NCBI GenBank assembly: GCA_950022655.1
Contig: OX465581.1
Coordinates: forward strand, 26,879,300 to 26,943,299
Direction: 5' to 3'
Origin: Alentia gelatinosa
Lineage: Eukaryota > Annelida > Polychaeta > Phyllodocida > Polynoidae
DNA length: 64,000 nt
Made by a program: the position numbers and the translations under genes. Every line of letters begins with the position of its first letter. Position 1 is the first letter of the stretch. A model generated the notes under the pieces. That model was not told the origin of the DNA and made no database searches. It was given only the letters and a program-made list of their open reading frames with translations. This document shows positions 27,388 to 40,800 of this stretch, piece after piece.

Positions 27388-27668
27388 CCTCTTTCCGTAG
27401 ATAAATATCAACCCTTATCTCATTTTGTATTGTATATAGAATGGTCATTATCCTACCCCTAATAAAAAACCGCCATAGACTTAACATAGGGAAATTTTAT
27501 GTGGCAGGCCGTGACATAAAGTGTTTTTTATGCCACTAGAGTAATAACAATATTGACCAATAAGAGAGCAGGATGTCAGCTACTATGAAAAAAGTTCTGT
27601 TGGTCGTTGACTCAATATTTATCTTTTTAACAGTAATACAAAAGCATAGATGGGGTAGGATAAATACG

Positions 27669-27785
27669 AAACCGAACTCGAGTTAGACTTGTCAATGTCT
27701 ATGCCACTCTGGTCAGGTCTGATCCTCACTACACGACCTTCCCGTCGTGGCATAAACATTGTCAAGTCTAACTCTCGTTCGGTTT
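27669..27785. repeat. Hairpin with 39 bp arms
   Basis: The arms at 27669-27707 and 27747-27785 are reverse complements with about three mismatches, beginning AAACCGAACTCGAGTTAGAC. The loop is 39 bp and contains a smaller hairpin (ACG-acc-ttccc-CGT type). A short inverted pair, ATCCTACCCC at about 27453 and GGGGTAGGAT at about 27652, lies outside it. It is the third inverted repeat within 900 bp. Confidence 0.75.
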
Positions 27786-29251
27786 CTACTAATGCTGTTC
27801 TCTATGTTGATTGTACTGTAACGACTTGAGACGGTAAGAGTAAATACTTGTTTTCGAATGAATTTGTAACAAATAAAAAAGGAAAACTTATCACTCATTG
27901 ACAAATATATAGAATTTCAGGAAAACACTGATTATTTTGGAAGTATCTTGTAAGCAATTTACAATGTTATCCACATAGGAGTATAAAACCTATGAAGCAT
28001 ACATGTCAGATAACCATTATGAGAATATGTTCGAGCGATGGTCATATGCTTGATGAATTACCAAGTGGCTCTGGATCTCATTGGTCATTTGTCTCGCACC
28101 ACAAGGAGAACTTATACTGATGTGTTTTGGACAGATATCTCAAACTACTATAGGACCCAGGGAAATGCTCTTTTTTTGGTATGCAAGTCTGAACCAGATG
28201 GATAGCAACTACTATGTTAGAGCATTAGGGCTCATCTGTTAGTCTTGAGCTACTTGGATACGAATCGAATCAGCTCAGATAACAGTTTACCGACCATAAG
28301 CGAATAGGCATCGTGTTTCTGTATAAATGCAACAAGGCGGCCGATAAAGACACTCTTATAATATATTCTAACCAGCACAGCACATTTATATCGTCCCCAC
28401 ATATAGCTTTTAGATATTGGAATATCGGTATGTCCTATGTCCGTGGTTCTCCAGCGATTATCCACCACAAATGATACCAACTTAACCTTGAAATTTAAAG
28501 GTCTCCCTATAGAAAACTATGTTTAGAAAAGAGTATTCACACGACTAACGTAGTCCAAGCGAAGGCATTTTAATTTTACTGATGTGCGTCTGTATGTCTT
28601 TAGGTTAACTTAGAATATGATAAAGTTTGTAATACATGTAGTTATACTCTGACCATAAACACCTTCTCCAATATCCCTGATCATAATTCCCCCGCACCTC
28701 CTGCCATATGAACAGGAGAGGCCAGCAACAAGCAAGCCAAAGTTCGCCATTTCTTATAAAAAGCGCGGTAGAGAGTATTCCCTGTTCTATATCCCCTATG
28801 CCCTGATATGTAGGCCTAGCTGTACCTACATCTGTCTCGGGGAATGTGTTGTAAGGCGGCATGCTCTCCCATGGGAAACCCAACACTGTGCAGGCGTATC
28901 TTGGCCCCGTATGTAGAATAAAAACCTAGCGTGTGGCGAAATATTGTTTACATGCTGAGCATTTTCTGGTATCTTTTTTCTCCAAAACTGTATGGATATA
29001 AGTATTATAGCATTATTTTGAAGAGAAGTACTACGAGTTTGTCACGCTACGCCCATATAGTCTGGCACGAGCTGCAAATCAGTTGGAATATGCGTTGGTC
29101 AAGCTGATTGGTAGATATATCCAGCAATGGTCAGAGGGCCATCAATAAAGTATGTACGCAGAATTCGTGAAATTGAAAATCTGTATTCTATAAGGTCATT
29201 GACTCTGGGGAAAGCTACATGACAACACATTTTAGCAATAGCAGGTATATC

Positions 29252-29647
29252 CCGGCGTTTACAATAGACGACTAAAGCGTGGCGACTCTTGATCATCTAG
29301 CCAATAGTCGTCAGGTCGTGCTCGATTACGCAATATTGCGCGCAATATTCGTCGAGCCACGAAATTTCTCAAGCTTCTAAACTAGACAACATTTTCTAGA
29401 TTGCAAAACACGACTGGGTTTTATAGAATCGCCAGTGGTCTAGACAAATAAATAGTCATTGGCCGTCAAGTGATTTACGTAATCGCCAGGTGGTGCCAAG
29501 TTGCGTGCTCTGACGTAGTCTGACGATCTGGCGTCGCCAGGCCCTTTGCGTTTACACCAGACGATTTCTAGCTTTTTACGGTTTAAAATCGTCAGGTGAT
29601 GCTAAATTAAAGCATTGCCGAATACAATCATCTCGTGTAAGTCCCGG
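29252..29647. mobile_element. Candidate MITE with CCGG-type ends
   Basis: The left end CCGGCGTTTACAATAGACGA resembles the inverse of the right end, which reads CCGGGACTTACACGAGATGA when reverse complemented. A second copy of the left-end motif, GCGTTTACACCAGACGATTT, is nested at about 29550, so one element may have inserted in another. An 18 bp perfect palindrome, AATATTGCGCGCAATATT, lies at 29332-29349. No target duplication is obvious. Confidence 0.42.
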
Positions 29648-30296
29648 AAATTTCTTTTTCAAAAATGCAACGAAGCAGTTAAGTGACAAATGAACCTTGC
29701 ATAGGGGAAGCTGCTCCAAGTATGGATAGGCACTCATGGTATTGGCGTTGTACGTTGTAGCAACGATATATCAACTCTCATACCATATCGGGTACCGAAT
29801 AACAATATATGTGTATATATCACAATGTCAAAACTGTAATCCAGAAGTAACTATGAAAAGTATGGATTTAACTCGATTTTAGTGGAGCTATTGCATATTT
29901 CTAAAGTCATTGTTTGATATAGAATTCACAGCTGAAAGATAATAGAAGAGGTTTGCTTAAATAAATAAGCTACAGCCAATAACAACATTTTGTGAACGTT
30001 TATACCTTACATGGTCCTTGTGTTGACATTTAGTTAGATATCGATTTGAATAAAAAAGCAAGGGGACAATTACTAATTTTCGTTGCTTCTGATTTTTTTT
30101 AAAAGAATATCCCTTACAATTCAGATGGATGAGAAGACATTTTAGCTATTCGTTGATGTTTTCAGATCATACTTACAGAAAGAGGAAAAAAATCATTTAT
30201 GAAGAACACTGTGAGTAACTACATAAACGAATGCGCTTCTACTGCACGTAATTTACAATTATGTTGCTGAAATAGAGTTAAATATCTGATGTACTT

Positions 30297-30447
30297 ATAT
30301 AGAACGTCCTGACCATGCTGTACAAGTCACAGAACGAGATGGTAATTGACGGTATGTACGGACCGAGGCGTTTACGCCGAGTTCCGTGCAAACGGTAAAT
30401 TAGCATCGAGTTCTGTGACTTGTACAAGCATGGTTGGACGTTATATA
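30297..30447. mobile_element. Foldback MITE, 150 bp family, copy 2
   Basis: The ends are TATAGAACGTCCTGACCATG and, inverted, CATGGTTGGACGTTATATA. TGTACAAGTCACAGAACGAG pairs with the arm CATCGAGTTCTGTGACTTGT. The centre is ACCGAGGCGTTTACGCCGAG. Arms of about 65 bp leave almost no loop. It shares end and centre motifs with the copy at 26899. Confidence 0.76.
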
Positions 30448-30528
30448 TTTACTATATACCCGAAATTTAAAAAAAAATCAATTTAATTTTTCTTAACAAC
30501 CAAAATTTTAATAAATGTGTATCGGTAG

Positions 30529-30566
30529 GTGGTCCGTATTTTGGTGTACGGACCACTGGTCCGTAC
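30529..30566. repeat. Overlapping perfect palindromes
   Basis: GTGGTCCGTA (30529-30538) pairs with TACGGACCAC (30547-30556) around an 8-base loop. GTACGGACCA-c-TGGTCCGTAC (30546-30566) is a second perfect palindrome that reuses the right half of the first. The related GTACGGACC also occurs inside the foldback element at 30297-30447. Confidence 0.8.
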
Positions 30567-31851
30567 AGTATTTTTACGTCATATACCGAAACGGTACATA
30601 TTTACAGTATATACGGCATGGGTATATAGCAAAAGATATTTATCAGAAAATTGGACCTGACTGTCATGCTGCAGAAGAGCCCAAGGTACCTTTGGTCTGT
30701 GGACCGTCTCGCATTTCCCACTGAAATGGTACTTGAGATAACAGGTTTTAGTGTCATGAGGGTTTGCCTTTCCCCGCTCTCCTTCCTCAACCCACCGCCC
30801 AACCGACATAAACCCGCCCGTCAGAGTTCACACCTCCCCATCTTCCGCAACTCTCCCCCAACACCCCTCCGCCCACCCACCCTCCCTCCCTCCCTCCCAT
30901 TACACCTCACACTTCCCCTCACCCTCCACTCATCCACTGTTTCCCACCCAGCACTCTGTGCCTTCTGGCTGTCATTTAATCAACCAGAATCGTCGGTCAT
31001 GTAGCCGTCAATTACAGATTTGCATGCCTGGGCAGCCATGGTTGCCGGGAGGCGTTTGTCTGCCTAGGTGTTAACCATACCATCAGCACCCCGCACGGAC
31101 GTCGACGGGCCGCACCCAATCCGCTGTTTCACTAGGGAAGTGAGTGCGAGGCGCGATGTTTGCGGGGATGGCCATGCGGAGGAGCGCCCTGCCCTAATAT
31201 TCAATGCGATTGGATTCTTTGCGGAAGATTCAGGTTAGGTGACCTGTTTTCAATCATAAAAAGACTCAGCATCAATGCTGTAATGCATCTTCACCAGTAC
31301 ACGCCTTATAAATAATGGTGAGAAGGAAAATGATATTTAAATAGCGTTGGTGATCGGCCCCATAAATAATATCTAACCCCAATGCAAACGACTCATTTTT
31401 AGTCATTCACTGATTAAGATCATTACTGTATATAAAGGACAACTGTGACCTACACTAAACAAAAATGAAATGGAAGAAGTATATGATTACAGAATCTAGA
31501 TAAATGTCTGGAAAATGTGTGGGAGCAATTTGACACTATGATACTTTTCATCAGGTACTCATTGAGGTAGAAATGAAAAATGATAGTTGAATATGATATT
31601 AATGCCGTCTACCATCTATCAGAATGTGTCCACAACAGTGCATCAAAACGAAGAAACTGATACAGTCAATATCGTTCTCACAGTAAGGCGATCCGGTCAT
31701 GCCCTGATTATGAGTATGAATAGAAGTTTAATGAAATGTTAAAGAGCGACGGGGAGTGATTGTGCTCCGACTACAGTGGCGCTATACTATGATTTCCTGG
31801 TGGAAGGTGGAGGAACTAGAAATCACTCTGTGCGCTATATAGCCATCGGGC

Positions 31852-31908
31852 AGAAAATGTATATATATTAGGTTTCACATCGTGTAGACCTATATGTATA
31901 CATTTTCT
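31852..31908. repeat. Hairpin with about 21 bp arms
   Basis: AGAAAATGTATATATATTAG plus GT pairs imperfectly with ACCTATATGTATACATTTTC plus T, around a 14-base loop. No relation to a gene or mobile element was found. Confidence 0.65.
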
Positions 31909-32040
31909 AGCATGTGATTAATCGTTCTATGAGAAGACTTTGGGGGCGGATTTGTTATTTCCACTAATTGTCAATATATGCCTTGTACGACTGAACAACT
32001 ATTTTTATAATGCTGCATCAAAATGGTGATCTAAGAAGAA

Positions 32041-32863
32041 ATTGCTTATGCCTCGTGTCACTGTGAATTTGGGAGGTTTACCCGTAGAGTGATGGCAAGG
32101 TGTAAAGTTGTGAAGTGGCGCGGGTGTTCACATCTCCGGCGGGCCGGCTTTTATTCACCGGCCTTTGTGGAGGCGGATTCCCGCTGTTATGACTTGTATG
32201 GTTGTGTAGTGAGGCGACCAGGAGCGGCTCACTCCCCTACAATCAGTGAGCTACTCAAAAACAGCCATTTACACGAAGCGTTGGTAATTCAACCGAGCTG
32301 CAATTATTGGGCCATGAGGCTCTACAAGAAATGCACAACATTAACTGGCCATTTGCTTCAAACCTTGTATTACTGCAGATGGAAACGGATAGTATAACTA
32401 TAGGCCACTCTCGCTCATCGTCACAGCAGAAGCAGGCTCATTGTATGGATAAATGTGGTCATAAACTTGAGTTGAGTCGAGCGCTGAGTGATTGTTCTTT
32501 CTTGTATGATGAATGCAATACGATAAGCAAGTCATATGTTCTATTGAACATAGCGTTTTACTAATCTTTGCCACCATTGTTTGTTTTATTTTTGTTTCAT
32601 TTATTTTCTTGCTCGTCTTGTAATAGTGTGTCGTGTCACTATGTGTCACTTGTTGTGTGTTTTATGAACGGTTAATTGGAATGTACAATATGAATGGTTA
32701 AAAGCGATACTGTCTTGTGAAATTCCGAATCCAGACCTATGTTCTGCTAGAGTCTCTTATTGTGTTGTTTCTTCATGTATGTTCGACGTTATCGGGTGAA
32801 AATCATGTATACCATATATGAATCCTTTATACGTCAATAAAGAACCTTTTACACACAAAAAAA
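32041..32863 (+). pseudogene. Possible retroposed transcript or LINE 3' end
   Basis: The segment ends with AATAAA at 32836-32841, then 15 bases, then a run of seven A residues at 32857-32863. This is the arrangement of a reverse-transcribed polyadenylated 3' end. Two overlapping open frames upstream, 32089-32397 and 32307-32564, are in different frames, as expected of a decayed coding region. The roughly 270 bases before the signal are T-rich like a 3' UTR. I do not recognise either frame. The 5' limit is arbitrary and no target-site duplication was identified. A chance AATAAA in AT-rich DNA is the main alternative. Confidence 0.25.
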
Positions 32864-34184
32864 GCCCAGTGAACGTCTAAATATATGGATCCCTGGCTTG
32901 AATCAATTTTCGAATATGAATAACAATGCTGTTTCTGATTCTGAATGGAGCATCAACAAACACGGAAATATCACTTTCCATTTCAGAGTGAATACTGGAT
33001 ATAATGACATTATTGTATAGCCTGAAACAATTTCATTTTGAGAATGTAATCAACAGAGTCTGTCTAATGCGGTAAGAAATGGTCAATGTTGACATAAGGA
33101 AACTTTCTAAAGTGTTGTCAATTCATGAAACTTCTTAATCTAACAGGTAGCCTCGTCATGGCTGATAGCTGAATGTCCAAAGCTATTGACGAACTTAAAG
33201 CAATTGTTTTAATGGCACCTGCGCCCCTAAACTATCCCAGGCATCACTTAACCTCTTTGCCTGAAATTCTAATCCAGACGTCATGATAATCTAATTGCCA
33301 CCGTCGAGGATTTCTAAAGTGTAGGCAAAGCATTAAGATGTCTGTCTACATATAGAAGGGTCGGTGGAGCGCTCTGTTCCCCTGACACTACATTGTTATC
33401 CCCCGTTAGTAAAGGATGAGTGAGCACCTTAGGGACAGCTCCCGTGGGCCGTTGAGCAGCTCGCAGCACCTGGTCAGTCCAATCAGGTTGCGTCAACAAG
33501 ACAGTGTACACCTATTACCTGGCTAATACCAGTCCAACGCCTCCTCACCCCAGGGTAATTCATTATCCCCTTTTCCTCGGCCCGGATCGACTTGCTCGGA
33601 GCAGCTCCGACCTGCCCAAAGCCCGAGGAGCTGTTCACTTCAGCTCATGTTTAAACCATACCTCGCCTCGGGATCTGACATAGGTCTCTTTCGCTTTACT
33701 CTTCCCGGCAGAATATGTTAGGCGGCATTTTTATCAACATGTATATATAGCGCAGCAGTCCATCTATGCTTTCACTCTGTAAACTGTTTATAATCCACAA
33801 AGCACGGTCTTAAACAAAACATCCTTATTCATCTGGAGAGTGAATGGTATGGCATATGGGAATTAAGGAGCAAGGGTTTTAGAAGAGACAAGAAGGTGGT
33901 GAAGACCTTACCAGAAGCCCCAAAAGAAGATCTATGTGGAGGATAAATGGAACTATCTAACGAGGTAGACTTAGACCGTGTCAGCGGGGCATATAGGTCC
34001 GACACCCAGTTAGGCACCCTTGACACATCTCCCCTCGAGACTCGCGTCTCATGCCGTACACGGTAGCCATTTCTCATGCGTCACGTTCCAAATTTTTCTT
34101 AGAGGAGGTACACGCAGCTATTTCACAAGAAACATTTCCTTTAATCAGTTACTGTGTAATGTGGATTTCGTATCATTTAATTGT

Positions 34185-34187
<3 letters not shown>

Positions 34188-34239
<52 letters not shown>

Positions 34240-34246
34240 TATATAG
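34188..34246. repeat. (TA)n microsatellite
   Basis: About 59 bases of alternating TA with one ACATA interruption. It creates spurious YIYIYI open frames. Confidence 0.95.
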
Positions 34247-37200
34247 ATGGAACTTCTACCTGTAATGATCAGTAATGTAATTTATCCCAAATATTACTCA
34301 GAGGCGTGGTCTTCAATTAATTTGACAAATATTGCTATATCGCATAGTCCAATATAATGTTTTTGGAAATGATATTAGGGCTTTGCGACACTATTCAGCC
34401 GAAGAAGAGCAAAATTGACGTTTGAATGTCCACTATATCATATCAAGATAGGCATTCTCTTCGGTTAGTACTCTCCTTATCCATTCCACAGTAATTCTAA
34501 TTTCGCTATTTCCTGTACTTTTTTTCGATGTAGCTATGAAAAAGCAAACCCATGTGCCGTTCATTCTGAGTTTCTTACTGTGGAGCTCTGATCGTTTTCT
34601 TTTCACTGAATCTCGTCTGTCCGAATTCTCATTTGTTCGTTTTTATTGACGACAGGGGCGATGGCTGAAGTTTTGATGCGTTGAAAATTATTGCTGGGGC
34701 TATCATATGCCCACCTTGACAAGTGAACAGGTAGCCGTGGCCCTATTTGGAGCAGCTCGCCATACTTTAAAAATGCTGTAGTCAGGCGGTTGCTAATGCA
34801 ATCCTCAGCCTTGGCTTCCTGTATCGCTGGCATTTTGGACAGGAAAACAACTACCGGTGTCAAGCGTACCTCCTATACTAGGTTGCCAATAGAAACACTT
34901 CTCCGTTGGCTGTATCATATATAGGTGCACCCCAGATAAGAGCGAGGAGGGTTCCTAATAGCTGCAGATACCCGAAGTCAGCATGATATAGTGCAACAGA
35001 AAAAGAGTCAGACAAATGACAGTCAATACAAGGAATTTGACATTCTTGGAAATGCGAATTGTTTTTATGATTTCTAGGTATATAATAATAAGGAGATATA
35101 TATGGAATGTGTCTGAGTTCCATCTGTTCCTCGATATTTTGATCGGATGTATATATATTCACCTCGTTCTTCGAACTCGATGAATATTTCAGACAAATAT
35201 ATCTCTGAACAGATTCCATCCAGGCACACTAACCATATACACCACCAGCACAAACGGTATTTGGCTGCCCCAATCAAGTTGGTGAATGAAAAATAGTTGG
35301 TCAAACCAGGCAAAATCATGATGGTTTTTGATCCTTCATTCAATGCTTTACAAAAGTACAGATGCCATGCCATCCTTGAAATAAATGCTTTTATGCGGAT
35401 TTTCAATGGCATGTTGCTTAGAAATTGATATCAACATCACTTGATCAATGGGCAATGGTTAGTATAGGATATACTAAGATTAGACTGCACACACTGCCTG
35501 CGACACGTTCCGCACGTTCCGGTATCGTAGCCGTGTCGGAAGGGAGTCTGAATTCCGTGTCGAAGTGCCTCGGTACGGTTTTAGCAGAGATGGAAAGGAT
35601 GCCACCGTTTCGATGGACGCCATGAGGAAAGTAGCTCACCAATACAAGCCTCGGGGGACAATTTTTTTATATTTCTCTTTTAAAAATATCATTTATTCAG
35701 TTGATTTTATTTGCTGCATCCAAATTTTTGTTAAAAGAAACTATGTTATAACCATTTTTGTTATAAGGAAGTTTTATCGTACAATGCAATACAATAAAAA
35801 ATAAAGTGCATAATTTCACCAATCATTTCTTGGAGCTGTTTTTGAATATGCTCAATAATGCATATATCTCAACGAATCAAAAGAACAAAGTCCATATCAT
35901 TTAGATGCATTGATAAACATGCATGGATAAACGTCAGACCACAGTTGGCTTTTATACTATGATAGAATATGACCACTGCAAGCCACATAACCACTGCAAG
36001 CCACACCCCTCCCTATCATAATCCATCGTTGAACTCTAGAGGTGTCATTCAACGAGATCCATCCTCCTATAACTATCATTCGATGTCCCTTCACTTCAGC
36101 TATGTGTAGCACTGCGCAACTGGAGCCGGGTCGAATGTGAGAGAAGCCAGTCTAGACTTTGATGGATGGCTTCGAGTCAGGAGTACCGGTGGCCCTGCTC
36201 ACAAAGTACGTTGTACCTGTTTAGCCGGGAGGCTTCTCCGCCAGGCAGATGTCCTATGTCCCCGGGACCGTGTGCTGGGTAGTCGGGGTGATGATGGATG
36301 GCCAGGTGGAGTCCACGTGTCCTTGTCATATTATACCTTTGATATTACGGCCGTGCTGTCACTGACTCCCTCAGGCCAAACGCCCTCCACCAGTGTATAC
36401 GCAGCAGACCCCGATCTGTAACACTGAACGGGACACCTCAGTCCGCCCCGTCAATCTCCCTCTCAATAAAACCACCATTTTACAGTCGGATCACAATAAT
36501 GACTTGCTTTTTCCCGTTACAACAGCTCCAAACGGCTTTTTATGTGCCGTTTTTGTTGATATAGAGGTTGGATGCTCTTTCTGTCATGGGTTTATTATTT
36601 TCCGATGTTTCTGAGCTTCAACGCGCAACAAATATGCGAACACGTTGTATGAGAGGGAGACTGATAAGCAAGTGTCTCATTAATATAAAAAGGTATCACA
36701 GATATGTCAGTGGATTGTGCTGTAAAAACAGTTCTTTAAGTAAGAAACAACACACTGGGCAGCCGCCAAGCTGTTTTAGTGTTTGTGAATTGAGAAATAC
36801 AAAAATGTAGTAAGATATTAAATGCGAATATATAGAAAGCAGGCTTTAGAGGGGAAAAATGATTGCTATACATGTATACAATGAATAGATCTGTCAGTTA
36901 CTAACATTGGCAAGGGATCGGCCTGTCCTACGAGGAAAGCTGCTATGGTGCATGTATTCGTGATGTAGGTATTGCTAATTAGGGGAATTAAACTTTCTGT
37001 TCCTTCCTGAAATACGTTGGAAAGCATTCTTTTTCATCCATCATGGGAAATGTAGTGTAGTGTCTTCACAGTTGAACTCAAGAACATTCAATTTATAGGA
37101 GGAAATATGAGTAGTAAAATGATCACCGATATTCCTGCATGAATACAAAGGGCGAACTTTCCAGCTTCTGTCAGGACCCTAGTACATGTTTTGAAAGTCC

Positions 37201-37462
37201 CCCACCTCAATACCACCATGCAAATACACACACTAAGCCCAACCCATGCTCATATCACATTGGTTGCTTTTGGTCAGTTATGTTGTGAGAGGTGATCAGG
37301 GCATCGCTCACAGTCACTCTATAACAGACTTATTGTTCCCCAGAACATTTACGCATTGTTGCTTCTGTCCCCTCCCCTATTTTCCTTTCCATCACATGTT
37401 TCAAAATTTTACCCCAAAAACTGGATACCTTACATGAAAGAGTTACCCTGCATCTAATACAG

Positions 37463-37592
<130 letters not shown>

Positions 37593-37787
37593 TCCGATAC
37601 CAGTGAGATATTGGAGCAGAGTGACCGTTTATGGAGCCTGGTAACCAGGTAACCAGCATCTGCGACTGGTAACCATGTAACTAGGAGAGAAAACATGTGA
37701 CGATTAATATACAACCACAGTCACGGATTGAATAAATTGAGTAATACAATTGGATATAATTTATATACATATAACAGAGTTGATATT

Positions 37788-37844
37788 TAGATATATATAT
37801 ATATAGATGTATGTATGTATGTATATATATATCTATATATATAA
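37788..37844. repeat. (TA)n/(TATG)n microsatellite
   Basis: Alternating TA flanking a short GATGTATGTATGTATG run, resembling the end of the tract at 37465-37592. Confidence 0.9.
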
Positions 37845-40800
37845 GCTGAAGAAAGCTGAGAAACACCTGATATGACATGCAATAAGCCAACAGAACTCGA
37901 GGGGATAAGTATCTCACAGAAGTATAGAACATGACTTTTCTATGTATGTATTAGTACGAAAAAGTAAATGTCCTCTGCTTTATTGCCAAACACAGCACAG
38001 TAAATAAAGAACAACACAGAATCCGAGATGGCTCATCTCTAAAATAAAAAGGAACAAGTTTAGAAGGAATAGGGAAAAGGCTGAATAGGAAAAAGTCTCA
38101 CCTCTCTAACTTGGGCTACAGATTTAGAACCTTGATTTATTTAGATGGGTATAATTCTTTTTAAACTTTAGCTGTCATAATTTGATCAGATTAGAAGAAT
38201 CTGCATAATAAAGCAAAATCGGCGACGCACTTTATCACATCATAGGTCATCATCTATAGGCAGCCAGTCAAAAACATCTAGATATATTACATATGCATAC
38301 ATTTTCTTGTACCTCGAGATTTTCTGTCCAATTGCACTATCATCATTCCAAATTGTATATTTGCAGCAGTGCTGCACATGCACATATTGACCAAATGCAG
38401 CAAGTGGAATTCCAAAACATGATGGAATTATATGGGGTCAATAACATCCTGGGCAAATTCTCATCATAAGCATGTTGCTATATTGCTAATCCTAGATATT
38501 TCTAGCCTGTTTGTTATCTTCTGTAATGGGACAGAGTGCTATTATTGACTAGAAATGCCTTTGAGTGAGGAAATCATTGACAACACTACAACCTCAATTT
38601 TGTATGTTATAGCACATAATTCTGTCACTGAGATCTTGCTATCTATTCTGCCCCTGTGGTAAGAAATGCAATAGAAGTGTTCGGAAATGCAAAACTCAAA
38701 CTAAACAAAAATGTTATAAACATTCATTTACTATGGCCCTATATGTTTATTATGACATCTGGACGTGGGTGTCCTCTTGTAATTCCATCACAATGGAGTT
38801 CATGACGTGGGAACCTCTTTCATTTCATTACTTTCATTCAATCATTCTTCTTTTCACTGAGGACTGGTATGGTTCACCACTATGATGTATGTATGAATAT
38901 GCAAATTGCAGACACATAAAAACCTGCCGACAGGCAGAATGTCTATGTATTATTCCAGTAGAATAAAAAAAAAGACGATTAAAAAAAAATAACAGGCGGA
39001 ATTTCTCGGACAGGAATCTTTCTATGGCACATGGCTATTGTGTAACATAAAACTTTCATTATTTTTAGAATGATATAATTAAAATAAAAGAAGGTTGTAA
39101 GATTTGGGAACGCTTCACGAGTGAGAATTTTTTATTTTAACAGAAAGCGATATAACGTACCTATATCACTAGCTAGTGATGGAATACAACCGAAATGATA
39201 GTGCCATATAATATGGTACCAGGGTAATAAGGTCATGGTAACGAGTCTCTATTTTTGGTATATATCTATAACATAGCCAAGTTGATGTGCTCTGTACTGC
39301 AGCTAACAGGAAAACACAGCGAGATAATGACCTGATATACTTCTAGATAGTGAAAGAACATAGCCGAGATAATGTGTTCCTACACTGTTAGCAGAGAAAC
39401 ATGTCCTCCAATCAGCCATTAGTCTTGCAGTACTGTAGATCCCCGCCCTCTCCTCGCGGATCAGTTCGTCAAGCGTCCTTAAAACATACAAATCATTGCC
39501 CGCCATCCGCGTCGTGATCTGACGAGCAACTCCGCGAGCAGCTCTAATAGTCACCAGCCACGCCGACATGCCCTAACAGGAAGCGTGAGGGGCCGTCTCG
39601 TCCCACCCGGGCCGGCGGGGGCGGGCTGGGGGCCGCACCACCTCCTCGGGGAGAGAAGACGGGCTTTGTATGACTAATGCAAAGTCGGTGTAGCAGGCCA
39701 TGCCTTTCTGCGCCTGCGCGCCGATCGCTCCCGACATGCGTGACATTTGCTCGGAGGGAAGATGCCTCCTCCCACCTCCAGATGGCACTGGATGTATTTG
39801 GGTCTGATTCGGATGGAGGGACTTTTCATAGAGGACATTGTTTGGTGCCATGGTATTGTCCTGCTTGGGGACCAGGAGGGAAAGGGCAATCCTTTCCCCT
39901 GTACCACCTGCACCATCCCAAAGGGCCTAAGATACACACACTAACACGGGGGTGGTATTTGCGAAACCTTCAATGTTTACAGTCAGTGACCTCCAGTATT
40001 GCTTAGGGGCTCACATCATTGTTTTCTCTGGTCTGATACAACTTTAGTCGATAAGAAAGTTTACCACGTAAAGGTCCACTAATACACACCTATTTCTGGA
40101 TACAATAGGTAAGTCCAAAAATAGTGCTATACATCGATTATTACAATTGTTAGAATGGACACAATACGTATATATAGACCTCTATTGGCCGAAGTATAAT
40201 GTGGGTGGCATTATCCTGGATAGGTGTAATTATATAGTTTGAGTAGGGTCTAATATGCCAAGGTGTAAACTGGAGATCTTTTGTTACTTCATGCTACCAG
40301 ACATAGGCAAATATAGATTAATGACACCTCTAGGTGATACCAGCAGAGGTCTGGGTGAATACAACATATTTTTAGTGTGATGTATTGATATTCCAACACC
40401 CCGAACCCTAATTTGTTGGAAACCAATGCTTTGAAAGGGGGACATTTATTGCACAAGACTTGTTAGTACCAGAGTAAATCAGTGATTGTTCTACTGGGGA
40501 TAGAGATATATGACCCGTGCAAGATGTCCTGTATTGCTATGAGCGGCTTAGTTAATTGTCGCCGCGAGCCTCCCGAGTTAATGTCCCTAACATTGTTATT
40601 GTGCCGTTAGCGAGCAGGTCCCAGCAGCTCCGGACCACCCCTGTTTGCTCACCATAACTCGCCGCGTACTAAAGCGGCAGGCACCGTTTACGGAGTAAAC
40701 GTGCCCTGTTTCTGATGACGGATATACATTCAGCTGCCGGCCATTACGGGCAACAAAACACACCACCCACCGGATTTCCACCGACCTATTAATCTTTCAG

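Noticed and set aside
27074..27487. 137-codon minus-strand open frame
   Set aside because: It spans the two arms of a long inverted repeat and has no recognisable protein features.
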